Counted from the stretch's first letter, positions 34,335 to 43,848 are shown. The stretch: DNA of 64,000 bases from Corynebacterium falsenii (GCF_020099275.1 NZ_CP083646.1:1116001-1180000), one strand, 5' to 3'. Numbers and translations are program-made. The notes: generated from the sequence alone by a model not told the origin.

Positions 34335-35108
34335 CTACATCAGGAGGTCAACGGTGAGCTTGATCGCCATGACCGTCACGACCACGAGCAGCATGGCGCG
34401 GACAAAGCCCGTGCCCTTCGTGATCACCATGCGAGCCCCGATCTGCGCGCCGACGATGTTGGCCACAGCGAGGATGATCCCCAATTTCCACATCACCACG
34501 CCGCTGAGGGTGAACACCACGAGGGCGCCAAGGTTCGTGGACGTGTTGAAGATTTTTGCCATCGTGACGGATTCGATGAAATTGCGGCCGAGAAGAGCAG
34601 TGAGCACGATGATGAGGAAGGTGCCGGTGCCGGGGCCGAAAAAGCCGTCGTAGATAGCGATGATGCCGATGGCGATGAGGGCGATCGCCCAACGCCACCC
34701 GCCGGTGATGGGTTTCGTGCCCCGAGCGTGTGGGCCGGTGACGGCTTGGCCGAAGCTGGGTTTCAGAGCCACGTAGCAGCCGACGGCAACAAGAAGGATG
34801 ATGGCGATTGGGCGCAACACCGCATTGCTCATCAGTGAGGCGAGCAGGGCACCGATTGCCGCGCTGAGCAGGGCGATGGGAACTCCCACGGAGACGAGCC
34901 TGCGGTCGACGCGGACGGTGCGCAGCAGGCTCACCGTCGCCGAAGCCGTGCCGCTGACTGATGCCACCTTGTTCGTGGCGATGGCCGACACCGCAGGAGT
35001 GCCGGGCAGAAAAACCATGAGCAGCGGGATGAGGATGAGCCCGCCACCGCCCACGACGGCGTCGACGAACCCGGCCATGGCCGAACCGGCGATGAGGGCA
35101 GCGAGCAT
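34335..35108 (-). CDS. TauE/SafE family sulfite/anion exporter
   Basis: 257-residue membrane protein with about eight helices and the family start MLAALIAGSAMAGFVDAVVGGGGLILIPL, where the GGGG loop and NKVASVSGT motif are diagnostic; later FFGPGTGTFL. Predicted to export anions such as sulfite or sulfoacetate; the substrate is not shown. The ATG at 35108 leaves 26 bases from the globin stop. Translation from further upstream would overlap glbO, so that start is rejected. Confidence 0.85.
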   Translation of the reverse strand: MLAALIAGSAMAGFVDAVVGGGGLILIPLLMVFLPGTPAVSAIATNKVASVSGTASATVSLLRTVRVDRRLVSVGVPIALLSAAIGALLASLMSNAVLRPIAIILLVAVGCYVALKPSFGQAVTGPHARGTKPITGGWRWAIALIAIGIIAIYDGFFGPGTGTFLIIVLTALLGRNFIESVTMAKIFNTSTNLGALVVFTLSGVVMWKLGIILAVANIVGAQIGARMVITKGTGFVRAMLLVVVTVMAIKLTVDLLM

Positions 35109-35134
35109 CTGTAATCCAGTGCGTTGTGTGGTGG

Positions 35135-35524
35135 CTAAATGTGGTCGGGCTTGTTGACCAGCATCTGTGCCACTCGTTCCATGTGATCCCACATGGCTGC
35201 TCGATGCTCGTCGGGGAGGGTGTTGGAATCGATGGTGGCCATGGAGTTAGCCATGAGCTCGAGCCAGCGATCCCTGGCGGCGGTGTCGATGGGGAAGCGG
35301 GCGTGGCGCATCCGCAGGCGCGGGTGCCCACGCTTTTCGTTGAACTCTTCCGGACCGCCCCAGTACTGGGCGAGGAACCAGCGCAGGCGATCCTCGGCAC
35401 CCTCGAGATCCTCGGCGGGATACATGGGGCCCAGGATATCGTCCGTCTTCACCTGCTCGTAGAAACCGTGGACGAGAGCCCGGAACGTGGCATCGCCACC
35501 GACGGCATCGTAGAAGCTGGTCAT
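35135..35524 (-). CDS. glbO: Truncated hemoglobin, group II (TrHbO)
   Basis: 129-residue globin that binds heme and may protect respiration from NO and peroxide. Core: MTSFYDAVGGDATFRALVHG, LRWFLAQYWGGPEEFNEKRG, and HPRLRMRHARFPI with the proximal His region and Trp-Gly-Gly of group II. Equivalent to Rv2470. AAAGGTGA precedes the ATG at 35524. Upstream is pepN on the same strand. Confidence 0.95.
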   Translation of the reverse strand: MTSFYDAVGGDATFRALVHGFYEQVKTDDILGPMYPAEDLEGAEDRLRWFLAQYWGGPEEFNEKRGHPRLRMRHARFPIDTAARDRWLELMANSMATIDSNTLPDEHRAAMWDHMERVAQMLVNKPDHI

Positions 35525-35564
35525 GGTGTCACCTTTCACACTGGTTGGTTTGTCACGCAGGCTG

Positions 35565-38291
35565 CTACTGGGCGCTGTCGGCCGCCCGAGCCTTCTTGGC
35601 ACGAGCAACTCCGTCGCGGCCCTCCTTGAGCACGCGGCGCAGGCCGGCGGGAGTGTCCTCCGCCTCGATGACCTTCGCGATAGCCGCATCCGTGCTCTCT
35701 GAGTAATCCCACGCGGGGTAGAGCCCCTCGAGGGTGCGCAGAGCCATCTCGGAAGACAGGCCCCGCCACAGATCTGCTGCGATCTCAGCATACTTCGGAC
35801 CGAATTCCGCGAGCAGATCATCGTGGCCCACGTGGACGAATCCCGCGTTGCGGTGGCGCAGCTGCAGGTTGGTCTGGGACGCACCGTTGGTGGTTAGCTC
35901 CTCCCACACCTCGCGCTTCGCCTCTTGGGTGGGGATGGCAGATTCTGCCTGCAGTGCAGCCATCGCGCCCGTGGAGGAGGTGTCCTTCTCCGCCTCGCGG
36001 GAAATGCGGGCCCGCAGCTCGTCGACCGATTCGCCGGTTGCCCGGGCAGAGGCAGTCAGCGCGGTGATAAGAGTCCAGCGCAGATCCTGGTCCACATCCA
36101 GCTGGGGCAGCTCGGCGGAGTGCTCACTGGTCTGCTCATTGGACTGCCCACCGGCCTCCTCGCCAAGAAGCCCGCGCAGTACCGCGGCGGACTCAGCCGT
36201 GTGCACACACCCGGCGTACGCGCGGATGAAGGAGAGCTGAGCCTGCCCGGTCGTGGAGCGAGCCCCATCCAGGAAAGCGTCGCGGAGAATCTTCCAGCCC
36301 TCCTGCTCCGCCCAGTCCGGATCGGCGTAACGCTGCACTGCGAGGCGGCTCTGCGCGAGGATCTGCTCCAGCACGGCTAGCTCCGTCTCGGAGGCACACC
36401 CGCGGGCCACAAGCGCCGCGAAATCGCGGGCGGGCATCTGGGCGTTGCGGGTCATCTGCCATGCCGCAGACCAGACCAGGGAGCGCGCCATGGGGTCGGT
36501 GATCGCATCGATCTTGGACGTCGCCGTCTCAAGCGACGCCTCGTCGAGGGCCATGAGGCAGTAGGTGAGGTCATCGTCGTTGACGAGCACCAAGTCACCT
36601 GCCTCGGCGCCCACGAGCTCGGTGACCTCCGTGGACGGGCCCGCGATATCCAGCTCGGCGCGCTGGACACGCTCCACCTCGCCACCATCGGTGACGCGGT
36701 AGATGCCCACCGCAATGCGGTGCGTGCGGGTTTCCCCCTTGCCGGGTTCTGCGCCGGTCTGCGCCACCGAGAAGCTGGTGTACTTTCCATCTTCCACAGT
36801 GAACTCTGGGCTCAGCGTGTTGATGCCGGTGGTGCGCAGCCACTGGTCCGCCCAATCGGACAGGTCGCGTCCACTGGACTTCTCCAGGGCGCCCAGTAGG
36901 TCGCTGAAGGTGGCGTTGGACCACGCATGGGCAGCGAAGTGTGCGCGCAGGCCGGACAGGAAGGCATCCAGGCCCACGTAGGCAGCCAGCTGCTTAAGCA
37001 CGCTGGCTCCCTTGGCGTAGGTGATGCCGTCGAAGTTGGCCTCGACCGTTTCAATATCCGTGGCGTCCGAGAACACCGGGTGGGTGGAGGACAACTGATC
37101 CTGGCTGTATGCCCAGGCCTTTTCCTTGTTGGCGAACGTCACCCATGCCGTGGTGAACTTCGTGGCACCCGCCTGGCTCATCGCTGCGGACCAGGTGGCG
37201 AAAGACTCGTTGAGCCACAGGTCATCCCACCACTTCATGGTCACCAGATCGCCAAACCACATGTGGGCGAGCTCGTGGAGGATCGTGTCGGCACGGCGCT
37301 CGTACTGGTAGTGGCTGGCCTGGGAACGGAAGACGTACTCGTCGCGGATTGTCACCGCGCCAGCGTTTTCCATCGCGCCCATGTTGTACTCGGGGCAGAA
37401 GATCTGGTCGTACTTGTAGAACGGGTACGCGATGCCGAAGTGCTCGCCGTACCAATCAAAGCCCTGCTTGGTGACGGTGAATAGCTCGTCCGCATCCAAG
37501 GACTCAGCCAACGACTGGCGGCAGTAGATCGCAAGCGGCACAGTCAGCTCGCCGCTGGTCTGCAGGTCGCCGCGTTGGCGCGCTGCGGCCGTGGCGTCGT
37601 CGCTCGTCTCCGGGTGCTCGGTGATGGTGCCCGTCCATTCGTCGCGCACCTCGTGCCACGGGCCCACGCAGAAGGCCACCAGGTAGGTGGACAGTAGGTA
37701 ATCCACACGCGCCGTGTGGCGGGTGAGCTGCTCGTCCGAACCCTCCACCGTTTCGGACTGCTCGGTGACGTGGTTGTTGGTCACCAGCTTCCACGACGTA
37801 GGGGTCAGCAGGCTCACATCGTACGTGGCCTTGATATCGGGCTGGTCGAAGCAGGCGAACACGCGCTTGGCATCGGCAGTCTCGAACTGGGTGTACATGT
37901 AGGTTTCGCCGTCTGAGGGATCGAAGAAACGGTGCAAGCCCTGGCCGGTCGTGGAGTAAGGAATATCCGCGGCAACGACCAACTGGTGTTCGCCGGAGGT
38001 GAGATCGGCGAGTTGGATGCCCGTAGCGGCGTCGTACCCACCATCCTTCGTAGGAACAGCGGATGCGGTGATGTCCGTGCCATCGAGAACAACAGATTCC
38101 ACCGATTCGGCCCGCAGGTCGATGAAGGTGGATCCGGAGCTGGAGGTGAAGGTGACGGTGGTGGTGGAGAAGAAGGTCCGTTGTTCGGAGCTACCGCCGG
38201 TGGACAGGTCTAGGTCGATGGAATAGTGCACGTCAGAGACCAATTCGGCGCGTGCCTTGGCCTCGTCGCGGGTCAGATTGATAGAAGTCAT
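35565..38291 (-). CDS. pepN: Aminopeptidase N (M1 family)
   Basis: 908-residue zinc metalloaminopeptidase. GAMEN (residues 305-309) binds the substrate N-terminus; HELAH (339-343) and Glu362 in LNE ligate zinc. A C-terminal ERAP1-like helical domain occupies the last 350 residues. It trims N-terminal residues from peptides in the cytoplasm. ATG at 38291 gives MTSINLTRDEAKARA, the normal N-terminus. Equivalent to Rv2467. The 40-base gap to glbO is within operon range. Confidence 0.96.
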   Translation of the reverse strand: MTSINLTRDEAKARAELVSDVHYSIDLDLSTGGSSEQRTFFSTTTVTFTSSSGSTFIDLRAESVESVVLDGTDITASAVPTKDGGYDAATGIQLADLTSGEHQLVVAADIPYSTTGQGLHRFFDPSDGETYMYTQFETADAKRVFACFDQPDIKATYDVSLLTPTSWKLVTNNHVTEQSETVEGSDEQLTRHTARVDYLLSTYLVAFCVGPWHEVRDEWTGTITEHPETSDDATAAARQRGDLQTSGELTVPLAIYCRQSLAESLDADELFTVTKQGFDWYGEHFGIAYPFYKYDQIFCPEYNMGAMENAGAVTIRDEYVFRSQASHYQYERRADTILHELAHMWFGDLVTMKWWDDLWLNESFATWSAAMSQAGATKFTTAWVTFANKEKAWAYSQDQLSSTHPVFSDATDIETVEANFDGITYAKGASVLKQLAAYVGLDAFLSGLRAHFAAHAWSNATFSDLLGALEKSSGRDLSDWADQWLRTTGINTLSPEFTVEDGKYTSFSVAQTGAEPGKGETRTHRIAVGIYRVTDGGEVERVQRAELDIAGPSTEVTELVGAEAGDLVLVNDDDLTYCLMALDEASLETATSKIDAITDPMARSLVWSAAWQMTRNAQMPARDFAALVARGCASETELAVLEQILAQSRLAVQRYADPDWAEQEGWKILRDAFLDGARSTTGQAQLSFIRAYAGCVHTAESAAVLRGLLGEEAGGQSNEQTSEHSAELPQLDVDQDLRWTLITALTASARATGESVDELRARISREAEKDTSSTGAMAALQAESAIPTQEAKREVWEELTTNGASQTNLQLRHRNAGFVHVGHDDLLAEFGPKYAEIAADLWRGLSSEMALRTLEGLYPAWDYSESTDAAIAKVIEAEDTPAGLRRVLKEGRDGVARAKKARAADSAQ

Positions 38292-38413
38292 GGTCTCCAC
38301 CCTAGTCAGGTGGGCAGACAGTGAGTGGGGAAAGGGCGAGAACAACCGCCGCCCGATAGAGCTGCCACCAGCGCTGCCCACAACATAGCCCCAGTGGGGT
38401 TACAGTGGGGGAC

Positions 38414-39073
38414 ATGACAGCAAACAAAGTAACCATGTACTTCGATCCCATCTGCCCCTTCGCCTGGGTGACGAGCCGCTGGCTCGTTGAGGTAGAAAAG
38501 GTCCGCGATCTGAGCATCGAATGGGCTCCGATGAGCCTGTCCGTCCTCAACGACGGCCGCGACCTCGACCCCGACTACATGAAGGGCATGGAGGCCGCCT
38601 GGGCACCCGCCCGCGTCTCCGCCGCCATCCACAAGAACGAGCCCGCCAAGCTGGGCGAGTGGTACACCGCCATCGGTACCCTCATTCACAACGAGGAGGC
38701 CGCCGACAAGGCCGATATCCACGGTTACGACAAGGTCATCGAGCAGTCTCTCGCCGAGGTCGGCCTGCCCGCCGAGCTTGCCGCCGTGGCTCACGAGGAA
38801 CAGGGCGAGGATTCCCAGTTCGGTAGCCCCAAGGCCATCGACGAGCACCTTCGCTCCAGCCACGCTCACGCCATCGAGCTCGTGGGCGACGACGTGGGAA
38901 CCCCCGTGGTGCAGTTCGGCGATTCCGCTTTCTTCGGCCCCGTTCTCACGCGCGTGCCCACCGGCGAGAAGGCCGGCGAGCTCTTCGACGCTTCCGTGAC
39001 TCTCGGAGGCTACGAGCACTTCTTCGAGCTCAAGCGCTCCCGCACTGAGTCGCCGAAGGCCCAGCAAGACTAG
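38414..39073 (+). CDS. DsbA-fold oxidoreductase (mycothiol-dependent Rv2466c type)
   Basis: 219-residue thioredoxin-fold protein. The active-site segment is FDPICPFAW with a single cysteine, Cys14; M. tuberculosis Rv2466c has CPWC at this position. Matching blocks include SRWLVEVEKVRDL, SLSVLNDGRDL and PVVQFGDSAFFGPVLTR. Family members reduce substrates with mycothiol. Transcribed away from pepN, as in mycobacteria. The ATG at 38414 is preferred over GTG 38405 because TGGGGGA serves as a ribosome site. Confidence 0.88.
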   Translation: MTANKVTMYFDPICPFAWVTSRWLVEVEKVRDLSIEWAPMSLSVLNDGRDLDPDYMKGMEAAWAPARVSAAIHKNEPAKLGEWYTAIGTLIHNEEAADKADIHGYDKVIEQSLAEVGLPAELAAVAHEEQGEDSQFGSPKAIDEHLRSSHAHAIELVGDDVGTPVVQFGDSAFFGPVLTRVPTGEKAGELFDASVTLGGYEHFFELKRSRTESPKAQQD

Positions 39074-39167
39074 CCCAGCAGACCCCACGCAGCTCTAACC
39101 CCAGATTCAGCTGGGATTGGCGCCGCGAAGCCGGGACGAACCGGCACAAACCGATATGATGGGCACC

Positions 39168-39647
39168 ATGCGTATTTACCTAGGTGCCGATCATGCCGGT
39201 TTTGAAATGAAGAACATCATCAAGGATCACTTGGAGTCCAAGGGGTTCGAGGTCGTCGATTGCGGAGCTCACGAGTACGACGCGAATGACGATTACCCCG
39301 CTTTTTGTATCGACGCCGCCAGGAAGACCGTGGCCGATGAGGGCTCTCTCGGTATCGTCCTGGGTGGTTCCGGCAACGGTGAGCAGATCGCCGCGAACAA
39401 GGTGCCGGGCGCTCGCTGCGCGCTGGCATGGTCCGTGGAGACGGCCAAGCTCGCCCGCGAGCACAACAACGCTCAGCTGATTGGCCTGGGTGGCCGGATG
39501 CATTCCAAGGAGCAGGCACTGGAGATCGTGGATGCTTTCGTGACCCAGGAATGGTCCAAGGAGGAGCGCCACCAACGCCGCATCGACATCCTCAGCGAGT
39601 ACGAGCGCACCGGTGAGGCTCCGGAGGTCCCGGGTAGCCAGGCTTAG
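39168..39647 (+). CDS. rpiB: Ribose-5-phosphate isomerase B
   Basis: Interconverts ribose-5-phosphate and ribulose-5-phosphate. 159 residues: MRIYLGADHAGFEMKN, DCGAHEYDANDDYP, and the phosphate loop GIVLGGSGNGEQIAANKVPG followed by HNNAQLIGLGGRMH. The three in-frame ATGs at 39156, 39159 and 39168 make the start uncertain; the shortest matches the usual N-terminus. Equivalent to Rv2465c. Confidence 0.95.
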   Translation: MRIYLGADHAGFEMKNIIKDHLESKGFEVVDCGAHEYDANDDYPAFCIDAARKTVADEGSLGIVLGGSGNGEQIAANKVPGARCALAWSVETAKLAREHNNAQLIGLGGRMHSKEQALEIVDAFVTQEWSKEERHQRRIDILSEYERTGEAPEVPGSQA

Positions 39648-39665
39648 CCAAGATACCTGGACGTA

Positions 39666-39705
39666 GTCGGGCACAGTCGGGCACAGTCGGGCACAGTCTG
39701 CCACA
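39666..39705. repeat. Four copies of a 10-bp tandem repeat after rpiB
   Basis: Unit GTCGGGCACA at 39666, 39676 and 39686, with a variant GTCTGCCACA at 39696. It lies 18 bases past the rpiB stop. Confidence 0.88.
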
Positions 39706-39761
39706 GTCCGGAGAATGCTGGAGCTGCCTTGTGCGGCTCAGACTCCCGACGCCACGAGAAT

Positions 39762-39798
39762 CGCCCCTGGGCCAGAAACGTGTTCTGGCTCAGGGGCG
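39762..39798 (+). terminator. Hairpin without T run after rpiB
   Basis: Stem CGCCCCTGGGCCAGAA/TTCTGGCTCAGGGGCG with a five-base loop, only one mismatch. It is followed by TTGG rather than a T tract. Confidence 0.7.
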
Positions 39799-39903
39799 TT
39801 GGTGCGTCAGGCTAAGGTTGCGAAGGATGAGGGTGCGAAAGCTGGGGGTGGAAACGAGTGAGGGGGAGGAGCGGGGGAGCGAGACAGAACCCGAGAGTCT
39901 CGC

Positions 39904-40131
39904 TTAAGAATCCTGCTTATTGTCCCGCTGGCGCTGGCGCTTTTCCTGCCATTCCCTAATCACGGTGGAATCCCACAGTGTGAGGCCGTGAAGGCGGGCG
40001 GACGGCTTGGGAGCACGCCCACGACCTGCATAGCTAGTGAAAGTTCCTCGGGCAGTACCGGAGTACTCAGCGCACTGAGCCGCAGTCCACAGCTCGTGTC
40101 CAGTTGTTTTATCGACAATGACTGGTTCCAT
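39904..40131 (-). CDS. Small helix-turn-helix DNA-binding protein, excisionase/AlpA-like
   Basis: 75-residue basic protein with a winged-helix pattern LWTAAQCAEYSGTARGTFTSY and a C-terminal Arg/Lys/Gln tail. Resembles AlpA/Xis-type regulators of integrated elements, but no integrase, att site or phage gene is nearby. The flanks (40132-40230) are notably AT-rich. It sits about 300 bases before tRNA-Gly, a common integration target. ATG 40131 lacks a strong ribosome site. I would treat the function as unproven. Confidence 0.65.
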   Translation of the reverse strand: MEPVIVDKTTGHELWTAAQCAEYSGTARGTFTSYAGRGRAPKPSARLHGLTLWDSTVIREWQEKRQRQRDNKQDS

Positions 40132-40416
40132 AAAATTGGAGTTTACTATCCAGTTTTTCCTAGAACAATCTGAGCTGGGCAGTTTCTTACCATTTCTTCA
40201 CAAACTTCACTATAACGAAAATGATTACCGGAAAATTGATATGCGGGCAACGAGTGCGCAACATGTTCGCAACACAATGGCCGTGTGAACTGACCCAGTG
40301 AACCGGTTCCGCGAACCACCCCGGCACAGTGGGAGTTTGTATCGGGGTAGGTCGCATGGTGTATGGTGTGAAGTCGTATCCCGCCGGGCTCACCGGCGAC
40401 AAGGGATAGCGCACAT

Positions 40417-40491
40417 GGGAACGTCGTATAGTGGCTAATACCTCAGCCTTCCAAGCTGAAGACGCGGGTTCGATTCCCGTCGTTCCCTCCA
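40417..40491 (+). tRNA. tRNA-Gly (anticodon UCC)
   Basis: Acceptor GGGAACG/CGTTCCC, anticodon arm TCAGC-CTTCCAA-GCTGA and encoded CCA at 40489-40491. Confidence 0.95.
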
Positions 40492-40594
40492 CGTACAAGC
40501 CCGTGGCTCATCTACACAGAGTCGCGGGCTTTCTGCATGTGTCCCCACGTTTTCATTCGTGTTCCAGAAGTTTCTCGTGTCATAGTGTTTTGAT

Positions 40595-41452
40595 ATGAAG
40601 CGACTGAAGAGAGCACTGCGAGAAATCTTCCAGCCGGACATTCCCCCAGACGCTTCCCTCCAACGCAAATGGGAAATGCGCGTCGAGGGGCCCATGCTCA
40701 TCATCTCGATCGCATTCATCGTTCTGTACGCATGGTCGGCACTGGGCAAAGCACACCCCGTGTGGTCCACTGTGGCGCAGGTGGGCATGTGGCTGACGTG
40801 GGTGGCGTTCGTCGTGGACTACGTGGTCCGTCTGATCCTCGCCGAGAATCGTTCGCGCTGGTTCATTCGGCATATCTGGGAATTGGCGATCGTGGTTCTG
40901 CCGATGTTCCGGGCGCTGCGTGTGCTCAGAGTCGTTCCCATCCTGGTGCTCATGCAGCGCTACTCCGCATCCTCGCAGCGCGTCAGCGTGGCTCTCTACA
41001 CCGCAGTCAGCACCGTGCTGCTCATCTTGGTCGCCGCCATCTCCATCTTCGACCTCGAGGCTGCCGACCCAGGGTCGAAGATCACGAATTTCGGCGACGC
41101 CCTCTGGTGGTCGATCGTCACCGTCACCACGGTCGGTTATGGTGAGATCGTTCCCGTCTCGGCAGGCGGAAGAATCGTCGGTGTGGTCCTCATGTCCGGT
41201 GGTATCGCGTTGGCTAGTGTCGTGACGGCGACGGTTGCGTCGTGGCTGGTCGAACAGGTTGACACGACCGTCAAGAAAGATGTTCAGGCAGAGCCGGAAC
41301 CATCTCCGCACCTTGTCGAGCTCAACCAGCAGCTGGCGGAGATGCGCGCCGAAATTGCGGCGCTGCGCCGCGAAGTCGCCAGAGGAGACGGCACCACAGG
41401 GTCTCAAGATTCGACGCCCGACGTCGGTCCTGACTCGTCACACAGTCACTAG
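40595..41452 (+). CDS. Potassium ion channel family protein (voltage-gated type)
   Basis: 285 residues. About six hydrophobic segments, with an S4-like helix (FRALRVLRVVPILVLMQR) and the pore signature WWSIVTVTTVGYGEIVP. The filter reads TVGYGE in place of the common TVGYGD. A C-terminal coiled-coil-like region (LVELNQQLAEMRAEIAALRR) should support tetramer assembly. Start ATG 40595. The gene lies between two tRNA genes and is not part of the conserved synteny. Confidence 0.9.
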   Translation: MKRLKRALREIFQPDIPPDASLQRKWEMRVEGPMLIISIAFIVLYAWSALGKAHPVWSTVAQVGMWLTWVAFVVDYVVRLILAENRSRWFIRHIWELAIVVLPMFRALRVLRVVPILVLMQRYSASSQRVSVALYTAVSTVLLILVAAISIFDLEAADPGSKITNFGDALWWSIVTVTTVGYGEIVPVSAGGRIVGVVLMSGGIALASVVTATVASWLVEQVDTTVKKDVQAEPEPSPHLVELNQQLAEMRAEIAALRREVARGDGTTGSQDSTPDVGPDSSHSH

Positions 41453-41589
41453 TGGCAAGGTGGGCGAGACGACGCGTCGCGAGGGGCGACGATGCACCCA
41501 GCGACGAGCGGATACGGGGGAGTGGGCGCTGGTGATTCGTTTTGTAGATTCATGCCCTTGCCCGTAAAGTGACCCTCGCACATGTTGCT

Positions 41590-41663
41590 CGGGATATGGC
41601 GCAGCTTGGTAGCGCACTCGCTTTGGGAGCGAGGGGTCGTGGGTTCAAATCCCGCTATCCCGA
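41590..41663 (+). tRNA. tRNA-Pro (anticodon UGG)
   Basis: Acceptor CGGGATA/TATCCCG with discriminator A, anticodon arm CTCGC-TTTGGGA-GCGAG. CCA is not encoded. Confidence 0.95.
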
Positions 41664-41987
41664 CACCGTACGTAGCGCAGGAAGACTCACTGAAAACGCT
41701 TAAGCGTTGTGAGCCTTCCTGCGTTTTTTCGTGACCACATCCGGGGAGCCTGCGGGGTGGGGAGGCTGGTGGCGTCGGATAAGAAATGAGTTCTGAGCAG
41801 CACATTTGGTGAAGATTGAGGGGGAGATGGCGGCGTTTGCAGACCCCTGCGTACCCTGGGAAAGGTAGCACTATAAAATTGTAAACCGACCGTAGCCGGT
41901 GCATACCGCTCGCCTGGGTGTGACGATCTCAAGAAAACCGCGAGCTGTGCGCCGGTCTCATAGACAAAGACACAGGAGTGTGCATTC
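41664..41987. other. 324-base spacer before tig
   Basis: After the tRNA-Pro terminator, about 250 bases hold the tig promoter region. No gene is seen. Confidence 0.55.
41676..41729 (+). terminator. Rho-independent terminator of tRNA-Pro
   Basis: Stem CGCAGGAAG/CTTCCTGCG with further pairing inside (CTCAC/GTGAG, AACGCTTAAGCGTT) and a TTTTTT tail. Confidence 0.9.
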
Positions 41988-43541
41988 GTGAAGAGCTCTG
42001 TAGAGAAGCTGAGCGCCACCCGCACCAAGATCACCGTTGAGGTCCCCTTCGACGAACTCAAGCCGGAGTTCGACAAGGCCTATGCTTCCTTGGCCCAGCA
42101 GGTCAACATGCCCGGCTTCCGCAAGGGCAAGGTTCCCCCGAAGATCCTCGAGGCTCGTCTTGGCCGCGGCGTTGTGCTGGACCAGGTTATTAACGAGATG
42201 CTGCCGTCTCGCTACAGCGAGGCCGTAGAGGAGCACGAACTCAAGGTTCTCGGCCAGCCCGAGATCGAAATCACCGAGCTGGAAGACGGCGACAAGGTCG
42301 TCTTCACCGCTGAGGTCGACGTTCGCCCGGAGATCGACGTTCCGAACTTCTCCGAGATCGACGTTGAGGTTGAGGCCATCAAGGCTGACGACGAGGCTGT
42401 TGACGCAGAGCTGAAGAACCTGCAGGCTCGCTTCGGAACCCTCAAGCCCGCCGACCGCGGCGTGGAGAAGGGTGACTTCGTCTCCATCGACCTCTCCGCC
42501 ACCATCGACGGTGAGACCGTGGACGAGGCCACCACCGAGGGGCTGTCCCACGAGGTCGGAAACGACTCGCTCATCGAGGGCCTCGACGACGCCCTCATCG
42601 GCATGAAGGAAGGCGAAGAGTCCACCTTCACCTCCAAGCTGGTTGCCGGCGATCACGCCGATGAAGAGGCCGAGGTGACCGTCAAGGTCGGTTCCGTCAA
42701 GGAGCGCGAGCTGCCGGAGCTGGACGACGATTTTGCCCAGCTGGCATCCGAGTTCGACACCCTGGACGAGCTGAAGGAATCCCTGAAGACCCAGGTCGAG
42801 CAGCAGCTGAAGAACACCCAGGCTGGCGAGATCCGCGACAAGGTCCTGGCCGCAGCGCTGGAGAAGACCGAGGTTCCGCTGCCCGAGGCTATCGTCAACG
42901 AGCAGGTTGAGGCACAGATCCAGCAGATCATCCAGCAGGTCGGCGGCGACGAGAAGGTCTTCGAGTCCATGCTGGCCGCTCAGGACATGACCCGCGAGAA
43001 GTTCGAGGAGGACGCACGCTCCTCCGCTGAGGACTCCGTGCGCACCCAGCTGTTCCTCGACGCCCTGGCTGACGTTGAGCAGCCCGAGGTGTCCCAGGAA
43101 GAGCTCATGGACCACATCGCCTTCACTGCCAACCAGTACGGCATGGATCCGAACCAGTTCATCATGCAGCTGCAGCAGGCCGGCCAGCTGGGCAACCTGT
43201 TCGCAGACGTGCGCCGCGGCAAGGCTCTGGCCCTGAACATCGCCAAGACCTCCGTGAAGGACTCCGAGGGCAACGAGGTTGACCCGAAGCAGTTCTTCGG
43301 CACTGAGGAGACGGACGAGGCTGCTGAGGCTGAGTGCTCTGACAAGGCTGAAGCCGAGAAGAAGGCCGACAAGGCTGAGAAGAAGTCCCAGGAGAAGGCC
43401 TCCGATAAGAAGGCTGAAAAGAAGTCCACCAAGAAGGCTTCTGACAAGAAGGCTGACAAGGCTGAGAAGTCCAAGAAGTCTGAGAAGAAGGACTCCAAGA
43501 AGAAGAGCGAGAAGAAGGACTCCAAGAAGGATTCCAAGTAA
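41988..43541 (+). CDS. tig: Trigger factor with lysine-rich C-terminal tail
   Basis: Ribosome-bound chaperone and prolyl isomerase. 517 residues from a GTG. The ribosome-binding loop GFRKGKVPP is near residue 45, the FKBP-type domain spans about 150-250, and the C-terminal helical arms follow. From Cys450 on, the tail is lysine, alanine, glutamate and serine rich: 29 lysines in 68 residues. Most trigger factors end near 430-450, so this tail is an extension. Equivalent to Rv2462c; clpP1P2 follows. Confidence 0.96.
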   Translation: MKSSVEKLSATRTKITVEVPFDELKPEFDKAYASLAQQVNMPGFRKGKVPPKILEARLGRGVVLDQVINEMLPSRYSEAVEEHELKVLGQPEIEITELEDGDKVVFTAEVDVRPEIDVPNFSEIDVEVEAIKADDEAVDAELKNLQARFGTLKPADRGVEKGDFVSIDLSATIDGETVDEATTEGLSHEVGNDSLIEGLDDALIGMKEGEESTFTSKLVAGDHADEEAEVTVKVGSVKERELPELDDDFAQLASEFDTLDELKESLKTQVEQQLKNTQAGEIRDKVLAAALEKTEVPLPEAIVNEQVEAQIQQIIQQVGGDEKVFESMLAAQDMTREKFEEDARSSAEDSVRTQLFLDALADVEQPEVSQEELMDHIAFTANQYGMDPNQFIMQLQQAGQLGNLFADVRRGKALALNIAKTSVKDSEGNEVDPKQFFGTEETDEAAEAECSDKAEAEKKADKAEKKSQEKASDKKAEKKSTKKASDKKADKAEKSKKSEKKDSKKKSEKKDSKKDSK

Positions 43542-43624
43542 TCACTCTCTGACCGCATCGTGCGCGGCCGTGCTGAAAGGCTGAGGCTGAAAGGCCAGGC
43601 CACGCGCGATGAGGGAGTGGGACA

Positions 43625-43673
43625 GGGGCTCGGTGCCGGCGATAGCCAGCGCACCGGGCCCCGGTTCTTTTCG
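43625..43673 (+). terminator. Rho-independent terminator of tig
   Basis: Stem GGGGCTCGGTGC/GCACCGGGCCCC with one mismatch and a 14-base loop, then GGTTCTTTTC. Confidence 0.85.
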
Positions 43674-43720
43674 CGCCCAGAGTTTGCCCAGAGTTTATGG
43701 CCTACTCACCGCAGTCACCG

Positions 43721-43738
43721 CGTGCGCTGACAGCGAAC
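43721..43738 (+). promoter_or_regulatory. ClgR-type operator of clpP1P2
   Basis: Core CGCTGACAGCG (43725-43735) matches the consensus I recall for the C. glutamicum activator ClgR (WNNWCGCYNANRGCGWWS), followed by AAC; the first W positions are the only mismatches. It lies 124 bases before the clpP1 TTG. Confidence 0.65.
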
Positions 43739-43848
43739 ATGGCCCGTCTGGCTGCCGCCCACGCCCATCGCGTGACTAGGCTGGGGCGCATACCAACAGG
43801 TTCATACCTCAAGGACAAACCGTTTTAGTGACCCATCAAGGAGCACCA

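Larger units (their letters stand above)
43542..43848. other. 307-base tig-clpP1 spacer with terminator and ClgR site
   Basis: Contains the tig terminator and a ClgR-type operator. No gene is seen. Confidence 0.6.
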
